Shown here: piece after piece, positions 1-6,200 of the stretch
Position numbering within the stretch: the first letter of the stretch is position 1
Layout of the letters: each line of letters starts with the position of its first letter
NCBI GenBank assembly: GCA_025934595.1
Contig: JAICXU010000125.1
Location: 1-7,705 of the forward strand
Length of the DNA stretch: 7,705 nt
Reading direction: 5' to 3'
DNA from: Polyangiaceae bacterium
Lineage (GTDB): Bacteria > Myxococcota_A > Polyangia > Polyangiales > Polyangiaceae
Made by a program: the position numbers and the translations under genes
The notes under the pieces: model-generated
The model's input: the letters and a program-made list of their open reading frames with translations, nothing else
What the model was told of the DNA's origin: nothing
Database searches by the model: none

Positions 1-6
1 CGGCCC

Positions 7-984
7 ATGCGCGCGCGCTCCTTGTTCTTCGGATTCGTCCTATCGTCCGCCGTTCCCGTAGCTTGCAGCAGCGCCACGCACGGTGAGGGTTTCACGCAGA
101 CCGGCGACGCCGGTCCGGTCGACGCGGGAAGCGATCCGGTGACCGACGCCGGTCCCGTGCTCGGCGCGTTCACGTCCGACGGTGCGACCGATTCGGGAGA
201 CGACGTCGACCCGCACACGCCGGTCGATGTCATCGCGACGGCCGACAACGCCTACGGCTTCGGATGGGGAGACGAAAACGCGACGACGACGTACATCGCG
301 AATCCGCCGGCCGCCCTCGCCGGCGATATTTTCAATTGCCCCGTCGGCGGCCCGGCACGAAAAGGAGCGGCGCTCGACCCGGGAGCCACCGCGGGGCCGG
401 AGGCGTATACCGTGCCCGCCGACGATGCTCCGCCCGGCGCTTATTTGTATCTCGTCGCGTGGGCCGATATGTCGACCACGCAAGGTGTGATCGGGCAGTT
501 CAAACGCGAAGGCGGAAGCGCCGTGTATACGGGCGCCGGCGAATGGCAGGCCTGCGCAACGGGCATTCCGTACGACACGTCGAATGACTCGACGAAGAAC
601 GGACCGACCCAAGAAGTCGTCAACGCGCAGATCGCGATCTGCAACGCAGGTTCGGGAAGCGCATCGACGACGAGCGCGGGTTGGGTCGGACCGTCGGGGG
701 CGATCGCGGGAACACCCGGTGCGGTCGGCAACGTCGTCTTCGGACAAGACAACAGCGACACGAGCGACATGCGCGGAACGCCGGGACACGACTTTCCGCC
801 GACTTGCGGCGAGCCGAGCTGGAAGGATCCCGACAACGGCGGCATCGATCCCGCCGCACGCTGGATGTGGTACGCGCCGCCCGGTTCGAGCGCCGATGCA
901 TTCGAGGCCACCGGCACGAACGACACGCGAACCTTCCTGATTTTTCGGCTCCCCGCGAAGGCCGTGCAGGGCCCGCCGCGCTGA
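7..984 (+). CDS. Putative secreted lipoprotein of unknown function
   Basis: A 325-residue protein. Residues 1-19 look like a short lipoprotein signal: MRAR, then a hydrophobic stretch, ending AVPVAC with Cys20 as the likely lipidated residue. The Pro at -3 makes the lipobox imperfect. Residues 29-70 are a low-complexity linker rich in Asp, Ala, Gly and Thr with repeated DAG, typical of surface-tethered proteins. Residues 72-315 look like one globular, probably beta-rich domain with many Trp/Tyr and four Cys (111, 183, 212, 267) that could form disulphides outside the cytoplasm. I do not recognise the family; the segment near residues 78-90 (TADNAYGFGWG) faintly resembles beta-sandwich secreted domains, but that is only a guess. 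Only six bases precede the ATG, so no ribosome site can be judged and a start upstream of the window cannot be excluded. The signal-like N terminus favours this ATG. tRNA-Ser(GGA) follows 73 nt downstream. Confidence 0.8.
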   Translation: MRARSLFFGFVLSSAVPVACSSATHGEGFTQTGDAGPVDAGSDPVTDAGPVLGAFTSDGATDSGDDVDPHTPVDVIATADNAYGFGWGDENATTTYIANPPAALAGDIFNCPVGGPARKGAALDPGATAGPEAYTVPADDAPPGAYLYLVAWADMSTTQGVIGQFKREGGSAVYTGAGEWQACATGIPYDTSNDSTKNGPTQEVVNAQIAICNAGSGSASTTSAGWVGPSGAIAGTPGAVGNVVFGQDNSDTSDMRGTPGHDFPPTCGEPSWKDPDNGGIDPAARWMWYAPPGSSADAFEATGTNDTRTFLIFRLPAKAVQGPPR

Positions 985-1031
985 ATCGCGAGACGCGCGA
1001 TCCGAGGGCGGTTCTTGTGATAAGTGGCATG

Positions 1032-1158
1032 CCGAGACGAACGCGTTTCGTCTCGCCGGAGAGATGACCGAGTGGCCGAAGGTGCATGATTGGAAATCAT
1101 GTGTGCCCGCAAGGGTACCGAGGGTTCGAATCCCTCTCTCTCCGCTAACGCGTCTCGG
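1032..1158 (+). other. Alternative stems flanking tRNA-Ser(GGA)
   Basis: The bases just before the tRNA form a perfect 9-bp hairpin: CGAGACGAA at 1033-1041 pairs with TTCGTCTCG at 1047-1055, with a 5-nt loop, ending two bases before the tRNA. Part of the same arm can instead pair across the tRNA: CCGAGA (1032-1037) plus CGCGTT (1042-1047) are complementary to AACGCG (1147-1152) plus TCTCGG (1153-1158), giving 12 bp with a 4-nt bulge and enclosing the whole tRNA. No T-run follows the hairpin, so it is not a standard intrinsic terminator. The pairings are seen directly in the sequence; a role in precursor processing is inference. Confidence 0.45.
1058..1144 (+). tRNA. tRNA-Ser(GGA)
   Basis: A complete class II tRNA of 87 nt. 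The acceptor stem GGAGAGA (1058-1064) pairs with TCTCTCC (1137-1143), with discriminator G at 1144. The anticodon stem CATGA/TCATG (1085-1089 and 1097-1101) carries loop TTGGAAA, so the anticodon is GGA (1092-1094) and reads UCC/UCU serine codons. A long variable arm (about 1102-1119) is the serine-type identity feature. The T stem GAGGG/CCCTC (1120-1124 and 1132-1136) encloses TTCGAAT. CCA is not encoded; the gene is followed by CTA, so the end must be added by a CCA-adding enzyme. No convincing sigma70 promoter is seen directly upstream, where a hairpin occupies 1033-1055. Confidence 0.97.
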
Positions 1159-1215
1159 AGCGAAGCCTCTTTGGGGCATGCGTGAAGAGCACGACCACGG
1201 TGCTAGCGTCGCGAT

Positions 1216-1608
1216 ATGGCACTAGGGGATCTCGCGATCGTCGAATCTTGGCTGAAGAGTGTGAACGCGTCCGACCGCACGAGCCTCCTCGCCCTAACCG
1301 CTGCCGATGTCGAGATCGTCGGACCGCGTGGCGTCGGACGCGGTCGCGAGCTACTCGCCGACTGGTTGGTGCGAGCTGGTTTCTCCTCTCAGGGGCTGCG
1401 CTGGTTCTGCGGCACGGACGGGCGGATTGTGGTCGAGCAAGACGCCACGTGGGTACGACCGAACGGCGAGAAGAGTTCGACGCAAGTGGCTTCAGCGTTC
1501 GTGATTCGTGAGAAACAGGTCGCCCGCTTTCAGCGCTTTGATTCGCTGAACGCGGCTCTCTCCGCTGTCGGTCTCGGCGAGAGCGACGAAGTCGTCGTGC
1601 GGTCGTAA
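1216..1608 (+). CDS. NTF2/SnoaL-like small protein
   Basis: A 130-residue protein whose pattern fits the NTF2-like (SnoaL-type) alpha+beta cone fold. It has an N-terminal helix with VESWLKSVN (about residues 9-17), a helical turn, DVEIVGPRGVGRGRELLADWL (about 32-52), then alternating beta strands ending with an IREKQVARFQRFDS strand (about 95-107) and a short C-terminal helix. Members of this fold may be enzymes (isomerases, cyclases, dehydratases) or ligand-binding proteins; nothing here identifies a substrate, and no signal peptide is present, so it is probably cytoplasmic. The ATG is the first possible start because an in-frame TAG lies at 1204. No Shine-Dalgarno sequence precedes it. It lies alone between two convergent tRNA-Ser genes, 71 nt after the first. 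A hand count gives about 72% G/C at third positions, close to its neighbours, so there is no clear sign of recent transfer. Confidence 0.75.
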   Translation: MALGDLAIVESWLKSVNASDRTSLLALTAADVEIVGPRGVGRGRELLADWLVRAGFSSQGLRWFCGTDGRIVVEQDATWVRPNGEKSSTQVASAFVIREKQVARFQRFDSLNAALSAVGLGESDEVVVRS

Positions 1609-1715
1609 CGGCGGGGCGAACTCGCTACTCCTGCTTCTTCGTCGAGCCGTGCGGATCGAAATTCAATGCGAAGCCGATGGGATGACTTCGAGGCATCCGC
1701 GCTCGCAAATCAGCC

Positions 1716-1731
1716 AAAAACAAGCTCGTTT
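1716..1731 (-). terminator. Weak terminator candidate after tRNA-Ser(CGA)
   Basis: Just downstream of the tRNA 3' end on the minus strand is AAACG-AGCT-TGTTT, a 5-bp stem that includes one G-T pair, with the T-run of the 3' arm extending for two more T residues. The stem is short and AT-rich and overlaps the T-run, so it is only a weak intrinsic terminator candidate. It is the only T-run in a suitable place near this tRNA. Confidence 0.25.
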
Positions 1732-1733
1732 AG

Positions 1734-1820
1734 CGGAGAGAAGGGGATTCGAACCCCTGGTACCCTTGCGGGCACACCTGATTTCGAATCAGGCACCTTC
1801 GGCCTCTCGGTCATCTCTCC
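1734..1820 (-). tRNA. tRNA-Ser(CGA)
   Basis: A complete 87-nt class II tRNA read from 1820 down to 1734. On its own strand the acceptor stem is GGAGAGA/TCTCTCC (1820-1814 and 1741-1735) with discriminator G at 1734. The anticodon arm CCTGA-TTCGAAA-TCAGG gives anticodon CGA (plus-strand 1784-1786), which reads UCG. The variable arm is long, and the T arm is AGGGG-TTCGAAT-CCCCT. CCA is not encoded; CTA follows. It differs from the tRNA-Ser(GGA) at 1058 by 8 of 87 bases. Four of these are paired, compensated changes in the T stem, two form a compensated pair in the anticodon stem, one is the anticodon's first base and one is in the D arm. It lies 32 nt after the end of the Spy-like lipoprotein gene on the same strand. 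Confidence 0.97.
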
Positions 1821-1827
1821 GCCGCGC

Positions 1828-1856
1828 AATTCACCGTTTTTTTCCGATGGTGTCAA
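1828..1856 (-). promoter_or_regulatory. Promoter candidate for tRNA-Ser(CGA)
   Basis: On the minus strand a perfect TTGACA (1856-1851) is followed by a 17-nt spacer containing seven A residues and then TGAATT (1833-1828), a poor 3-of-6 match to the -10 consensus. The next seven bases lead to the tRNA 5' end at 1820, so transcription would begin almost at the mature tRNA. The -35 box overlaps the TGA stop codon (1855-1853) of the upstream lipoprotein gene. The exact -35 hexamer and ideal spacing favour a real promoter; the weak -10 limits confidence. Confidence 0.5.
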
Positions 1857-2818
1857 GGCGCGGCCGGTCGCATGCCGTTCATCGGCATACCTCCGCGCAT
1901 TCCGCCGGGTCGGCCCATGCCCCCGCTGGGGCCGCCCATGCCGCGTCCCATCATCGGCGGTCGCTCTGCCGCCGCGGCAAGCTTCGCGCATTGATCTGGA
2001 TGCAGGATCGCAACGAGCGCAGCGGTGAACTTGATCTGCTCGTCCATCGCGTCATGCGGTGCTTTTCCGTCCAAGGTCGCCTGCTCGACACCCTTCTTCG
2101 CATCGAACGAATCGGCCTGAAAGGCAGTCAGTAGCGCGTCGAGCGCCTTTCGCTTGTCCGGCTCCGGATGCGCAGCCTTCGTCTTTTCCTCTTTCGTCAC
2201 GAGCGCCGTCACTTGCTTTTTCTGGGTGTCATCGAGCGTGAGATCCGACGCCATGCGATCCACCTGGCGCGTGACCTTGTCCGCGATCGCACCCGCGTCG
2301 TGCGTGCTCACGTCCGGCGGCGCGTTGGCGGCGAACTTCGCGTGCACGGCCTCGGCGAGCGCCGTGCGTTGCGTTCCGTCGAGCATGTCGTGCAAGCCCG
2401 ACAGCGCCGTCGCTTGCTTGTCGAACGACGCATTCACGGCCGTGTCGAGCGCAGTCTCGCTCGGCTGGAGCTTCGCTGGCTCGATCTTGCCAGCTCGAAT
2501 TTCGGCGCTGAGCTCGGTCGAAAATCCCTTCATCGCTTCGCGCCCGCTCGCGTCATGGTCTTCCGCCGCGTCTTCGAGCGCGTCCATTTTCGTCTTTTGA
2601 TCGTCGGTGACCGTCGGCAGCGTGCGAGCCATCGCGAACAAGATCGAGCTCACGCCGTTACCACCGTGATGCGGATGCGGAGCTGAGGACATCGATGGCG
2701 CGATGGCGAGCGTCGACGATGCAGACGACGTCGCCGACGTGCCGCCGCTGCTCGACTCATGACACGCGACGAGGCCCAAAAGAAACATCACACCGAGTGT
2801 CCATCGTCGTCCGATCAT
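1853..2818 (-). CDS. Spy/LTXXQ-like lipoprotein with two tandem modules
   Basis: A 321-residue lipoprotein. The signal MIGRRWTLGVMFLLGLVAC has a classical LVAC lipobox with Cys19. A Ser/Thr-rich linker with HPHH (48-51) follows. The mature part is helical and charged and carries four LTxxQ-like motifs: VTDDQ (70-74), LDGTQ (146-150), LDDTQ (195-199) and LHPDQ (272-276). They fall into two modules, about 67-165 and 193-285, each starting and ending with such a motif. This resembles the periplasmic Spy/CpxP/ZraP group of chaperone or metal-stress proteins, which normally have one module. The tail (289-321) is rich in Met, Gly, Pro and Arg, which could bind metal. The start was chosen at 2818 because AAGGA lies 9 nt upstream (plus-strand 2828-2832) and the signal begins there; an extension to 2893 would put 25 polar residues before it. 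It follows the phosphoesterase gene by 99 nt on the same strand. Family placement is by motif only. Confidence 0.8.
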   Translation of the reverse strand: MIGRRWTLGVMFLLGLVACHESSSGGTSATSSASSTLAIAPSMSSAPHPHHGGNGVSSILFAMARTLPTVTDDQKTKMDALEDAAEDHDASGREAMKGFSTELSAEIRAGKIEPAKLQPSETALDTAVNASFDKQATALSGLHDMLDGTQRTALAEAVHAKFAANAPPDVSTHDAGAIADKVTRQVDRMASDLTLDDTQKKQVTALVTKEEKTKAAHPEPDKRKALDALLTAFQADSFDAKKGVEQATLDGKAPHDAMDEQIKFTAALVAILHPDQCAKLAAAAERPPMMGRGMGGPSGGMGRPGGMRGGMPMNGMRPAAP

Positions 2819-2917
2819 GAGGAGCCGTCCTTGGCTGAGCTGGCATCGCTCGCGCCGATCGAGGACAGTAGTCGAGGATCGCTCCGCGCCCACTCCTTTC
2901 TCGCCCGCGCCACGATT

Positions 2918-5716
2918 TCAGCGGCCGTCGTCATCGTCATCACGGACGAGCTTTTTCAGACCGTCGTGATCGTGCTTGTGCATGCGCAGATTTTTTCCCC
3001 GAATGCGAAGGAGCATGTCGTCGGGAATTTTCTCGAGCGGCTTGCCGCGCATCCATCGACCGACTTGCGCGTCGAGGCCCGGCTGCGAATCTTCGTGGGA
3101 AAAATCCCACTCCTGCGTGAGAACTTGCTCCGCCTGGCCCGTCGTTCCGGGATCGCCGCCGCATGCGAGCGGCCACGTTCGCGGCGCGTATTCGTAGGGC
3201 GTGTAGTCCGGAGTCGACGTGAACATGTCGAACGGAATCGCCGCATTGCGCACGACCTCGTTCAAGTACGGCTTGCCGAGCACGTTCGCGAGGATCTTGT
3301 GCATCGACGCGACGTCGATATGCGAGTGCGAAACATAGCCGCGCTTCACGAACGGCGAAACCACGACGAAAGGCGCGCGATGATCGTCCACGTGCTCGCC
3401 GCCTTGTGACGGATCGTCTTCGGTGATCATCACGAGCGACGTCGCCCAAAGCGGACTGTGCGAAAGCGCGTCGATGAACATTCCGGTCGCTTCGTCGTTC
3501 ACGGCGCAGAACGTCTCCGGTGTCGGATTCGTCGCCGAGACTCCGAAGGTGTGATCGTTCGGCAAGGTCATGTAGACGACGTTGCCCGTATTGCAGAATG
3601 CACGTACTCGCGCAGCCGCGTAACAAGCTTTCTGGAGATCGTTGAAGCCGATGTTCTGGAACGGGCCGCCCGGATACCGCGCGTCGTACGGAGGATGCGT
3701 CGTCGACGGATTGAGCGGCTCGCCGACGATCTCGCCGAGGATGTCGTAGCTCACTTGATTCGAATCGAGCCAATCGAAGAGCGAGCCTTCGCTGGGTCGT
3801 CCCACGTCGGAAATTCCACCGAGCGGCGCAGGCCGACCGTCGTCGCGATCTCCGGATTCGATCCACGTGCGCTCGTCGAAATCGTTCGCGCGTCCGTAGG
3901 TCGTCCAGATGTGTCCCTGCGTCGAGTAGATCGCCTCCGTATAATAGTTGTCGCTCATCGTGAACGTGCGCGCGAGCGTGCGAAGGTTCTGCCAAATCTT
4001 GTCCATGTCGCCCGCGTTCGTCTTGAGCGTGAGCGTGGGATCGCCATTTCCGCTGGAAAAATCGCCGAAAAGCCCGTCGTAATCTTTGTTTTCGCGCACG
4101 ATCATGAACACGTGATCGATGCGCGTCGACGCGCCGCTCGCGTTGTCCGGCGGGATCGGAAAATCGTTCGCACCGGCAGGACACGAAACGGTGGACGCTC
4201 CACTGCGCGAGGCGGCATCGAAGAACGTCGTCACGTCGGCGTCGCCTTGCGTGAGCGTTTGCGCCGCCGGCAAGGGAACGGTCTCGATCGATCCGTGCAT
4301 CAAGTCTCCGATCTCACCGTCTCCGATTCCGAAGTGCGTGCTCGACGGGCCCTCTCCGACACCGCGCAACGTGGTCGCGACGATCGTGCCATCGGCTTCT
4401 GTGGCGATCGCCGAGGGCCAATAACCCATCGGCAATCTTCCCGCGAACGTGAGCGCGGGCGGCGTCGCCGTCGACACATCGTACGCGGCGACGGCGTTCA
4501 GCGCGGACAGCGTCGCGTAGAGACGATGATTCGCGGCGTCGTAAGCGAGCCCCGTCGGCTCTTGTCCGTAGAGGCTGATCCGCGAGTCGGCAGGCGTGTC
4601 GGTCGACGTTTCGTTCACGCGATCGACGATCGTGATCGAATCGCCGAGGTCGTCACTCACCGCGAAAAATCGTGCATCGAGAAACGCGATGCTCTCCGGA
4701 TCTTTTTTCGTCGTGAATCGATGCGCGATCGAAGGCGCGGCGGGATTCGTGAGATCCACGTCGAGCACCTTCGAGTCTTGCCACATCGAAACGTACGCAT
4801 GCGTGCCGCTCGCATCGCTCGGATCGAACCACACGCCGAACGCCTCGACGTCGCCGAGATCCGCTTGTCCGAGCAGCTGCGTGTACGTCGCCGACGCGGG
4901 ATCGACATCGTAGACGAGCAGATTTTTCGTATTCACCGACACCGCGACGAGCTTCTTGCCGTCCGGTGACGCAGCCACTCCCGACGCATACCAATTCGTC
5001 TGATTGCCCGAGCCGTCGTTCGCTTGTGGCAGCGTGATGCTGCTCGCATCGTCCTCGGTGAGCGTCTTTGCCGCCCCGTCGAGCGTGAGCGCTTGGAGCG
5101 TGCCGTCGTCCGTTGCGACATACACGTGATTTCCGGGCGGGACGATCGCGATGCCGGAGTTCAGCGTTTTCGGCGCCGCGAATCGTACTTTCGCGAGCGT
5201 CGGATCGCCTCCGCTCGCAACTTGCGAAACGTCGACGAGGCGCACGACGTGATCGTCGTATCCGGTGTCGACGGTGAGCGCGTAAGGCGACGAAGGCACG
5301 AGCACGAGGTTCGACGTCATGCCGCCCTTCAGATCCGTGAACACCCATTGCGAGCCCGCGGGTTTCAGCCAGTGACCGTCGGCGAGCACGACGTGACCGG
5401 CTGAATCCGGGCCTGCATATGCGGCCGCATCACCGCTCGGAGCCGACGCCGTGCACGCGCCGGGCGAAGGAGTCGGATTTTTCTCGTCCCACTTCGGACA
5501 CGCGTCGTCGTGCGGAAGCTGGGACCACGGGAGCAGCGCGTCGCACTCGTACGGCGTGCTCTGTTCCGCGCATTGCGTGTTCGGGCACACGTATGCGCAG
5601 GACGTCGGCGGCGTGAGAAGCGTCGTGATGTCGATGGGCGGAGCGGGCGGCGCCGAGGCCGACGAGCCGCAGGCGACCACGACGGCAAGACCCACGATGG
5701 CGAGGATGCGTTTCAC
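2918..5716 (-). CDS. Beta-propeller/phosphoesterase fusion lipoprotein
   Basis: A 932-residue exported protein. Residues 1-16 are a lipoprotein signal (MKRILAIVGLAVVVAC, Cys16 lipidated). Residues 40-88 hold six Cys (40, 44, 49, 58, 73, 88), probably disulphide-bonded. Residues about 110-485 show repeated strands of the YncE/lactonase beta-propeller type, for example ASPDGKKLVAVSVNTKNLLVYD and AYDAANHRLYATLSALNAVAAYD. Residues about 532-835 match the phosphoesterase family (PF04185) that includes acid phosphatases and phospholipase C: IDHVFMIVRENKDYDGLFG with Glu542-Asn543, YSTQGH at 597-602 (candidate Ser/Thr nucleophile and His), LPNDHT (718-723), ITEDD (764-768), and HVDDHR (775-780) followed by PFVVVSPFVKRG. 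Metal-dependent phosphate-ester hydrolysis in the cell envelope is therefore likely; the substrate is unknown. The C terminus is rich in His and Asp. The start is GTG with no clear Shine-Dalgarno site. It lies 55 nt after marR and may be cotranscribed with it. Confidence 0.9.
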   Translation of the reverse strand: MKRILAIVGLAVVVACGSSASAPPAPPIDITTLLTPPTSCAYVCPNTQCAEQSTPYECDALLPWSQLPHDDACPKWDEKNPTPSPGACTASAPSGDAAAYAGPDSAGHVVLADGHWLKPAGSQWVFTDLKGGMTSNLVLVPSSPYALTVDTGYDDHVVRLVDVSQVASGGDPTLAKVRFAAPKTLNSGIAIVPPGNHVYVATDDGTLQALTLDGAAKTLTEDDASSITLPQANDGSGNQTNWYASGVAASPDGKKLVAVSVNTKNLLVYDVDPASATYTQLLGQADLGDVEAFGVWFDPSDASGTHAYVSMWQDSKVLDVDLTNPAAPSIAHRFTTKKDPESIAFLDARFFAVSDDLGDSITIVDRVNETSTDTPADSRISLYGQEPTGLAYDAANHRLYATLSALNAVAAYDVSTATPPALTFAGRLPMGYWPSAIATEADGTIVATTLRGVGEGPSSTHFGIGDGEIGDLMHGSIETVPLPAAQTLTQGDADVTTFFDAASRSGASTVSCPAGANDFPIPPDNASGASTRIDHVFMIVRENKDYDGLFGDFSSGNGDPTLTLKTNAGDMDKIWQNLRTLARTFTMSDNYYTEAIYSTQGHIWTTYGRANDFDERTWIESGDRDDGRPAPLGGISDVGRPSEGSLFDWLDSNQVSYDILGEIVGEPLNPSTTHPPYDARYPGGPFQNIGFNDLQKACYAAARVRAFCNTGNVVYMTLPNDHTFGVSATNPTPETFCAVNDEATGMFIDALSHSPLWATSLVMITEDDPSQGGEHVDDHRAPFVVVSPFVKRGYVSHSHIDVASMHKILANVLGKPYLNEVVRNAAIPFDMFTSTPDYTPYEYAPRTWPLACGGDPGTTGQAEQVLTQEWDFSHEDSQPGLDAQVGRWMRGKPLEKIPDDMLLRIRGKNLRMHKHDHDGLKKLVRDDDDDGR

Positions 5717-5724
5717 ACGCGCGA

Positions 5725-5786
5725 GCGTAGCGCGATAACGTCGACGAGCCGAGGCTGCGCTACGCGCTTCGCTACTGAGGCTCGTC
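5725..5786 (-). promoter_or_regulatory. Interleaved inverted repeats before the phosphoesterase gene
   Basis: Two perfect inverted repeats interlock between marR and the phosphoesterase gene. GACGAGCC/GGCTCGTC pair 5786-5779 with 5750-5743, and the 9-bp pair GCGTAGCGC/GCGCTACGC joins 5765-5757 with 5733-5725. In the transcript the order is arm 1, arm 2, arm 1', arm 2', a pseudoknot-like topology, or two exclusive hairpins. The first arm is in the last codons of marR, and the last arm ends 8 nt before the GTG start, where a ribosome site would be expected. No T-run follows, so termination is unlikely. A role in translation is inference, and GC-rich sequence makes chance pairing fairly easy. 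Confidence 0.35.
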
Positions 5787-6200
5787 CGCGACTCTCGTCA
5801 AGAGTCGAAAGAGCGTCGCGCGCTCGCGTGGCGTGAGCATCGCGAAGCAACCTTCTTCGATGCCCTGCAGAGTGCGCTCGACGAGCTTGCGCTTCTTCGC
5901 GTCGAACGGCATCGGCTCGATCACGAACGCACGTCGATCTTTCGGGTCGGGCACGCGGCGCACGAGAGCCGCTTTTTCCATGCGGTCGAGCGCCCCCGTG
6001 AGCGTGCCCGATCCCAGCGCCAGCACGCGCTGCATCTCGCCGATCTTCATGGGCCCCTCGGCCCACAAAATGAGCAGGATGTGCGCTTGCTCCGCCGAGA
6101 GCCCGTGCGGGGAGAGCGCGCGTGTCGTGTCGCGATTCACCGTACGAAATGCGCGGACGAGAGCATAGCCGATGGACTCTTGCAGCCGCTTATCTTGCAT
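5772..6200 (-). CDS. MarR-family transcriptional regulator
   Basis: A 142-residue protein of the normal length for the MarR family of dimeric winged-helix repressors. Residues 1-25 fit the dimerisation helix. Residues about 35-100 are the winged helix: SAEQAHILLILWAEGPMKIGEMQRVL, then the recognition helix region GSGTLTGALDRMEKAALVRRV, and the wing with the signature DPKDRRAFVI (about 84-93). The C-terminal helices (about 100-140) complete the dimer interface. Such proteins usually repress neighbouring and own genes and release DNA on binding small phenolic or lipophilic molecules, or on Cys oxidation. The only Cys is near residue 119, so a redox switch is not obvious. The ATG at 6200 touches a strong palindrome and has no Shine-Dalgarno sequence, so a leaderless message is possible. 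It is divergent from the Rieske oxygenase gene, its probable target. Confidence 0.93.
   Translation of the reverse strand: MQDKRLQESIGYALVRAFRTVNRDTTRALSPHGLSAEQAHILLILWAEGPMKIGEMQRVLALGSGTLTGALDRMEKAALVRRVPDPKDRRAFVIEPMPFDAKKRKLVERTLQGIEEGCFAMLTPRERATLFRLLTRVADEPQ

Noticed and set aside
1033..1055. Intrinsic terminator of the first lipoprotein gene
   Set aside because: The hairpin is perfect but no T-run follows on either strand.
40..1179. Long minus-strand reading frame across the first lipoprotein and tRNA-Ser(GGA)
   Set aside because: It is Arg-rich shadow sequence, has no start signal, and its N-terminal part is simply the antisense translation of the tRNA (RGIRTLGTLAG type).
1145..1733. 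Integrated island between tRNA attachment sites
   Set aside because: The tRNA copies are inverted rather than direct, both are complete, no integrase is present, and third-position G/C of the enclosed gene (about 72%) is close to its neighbours.
1649..2134. Plus-strand reading frames over tRNA-Ser(CGA) and the end of the Spy-like gene
   Set aside because: They translate the reverse complement of a tRNA (GIRTPGTLAG type) and then run antisense to a clear lipoprotein gene.
2859..2878. Short TCGAGGA direct repeat upstream of the Spy-like gene
   Set aside because: Two 7-base copies in GC-rich DNA are expected by chance, and they do not align with promoter elements.
2819..2893. Extra 25 residues at the N terminus of the Spy-like lipoprotein
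   Set aside because: They would put polar, charged residues before the signal peptide, and AAGGA at 2828-2832 supports the start at 2818.
3458..4969. 503-codon plus-strand frame opposite the phosphoesterase
   Set aside because: Arg/Val-rich composition with no domain pattern; the minus-strand frame has a lipoprotein signal and family motifs throughout.
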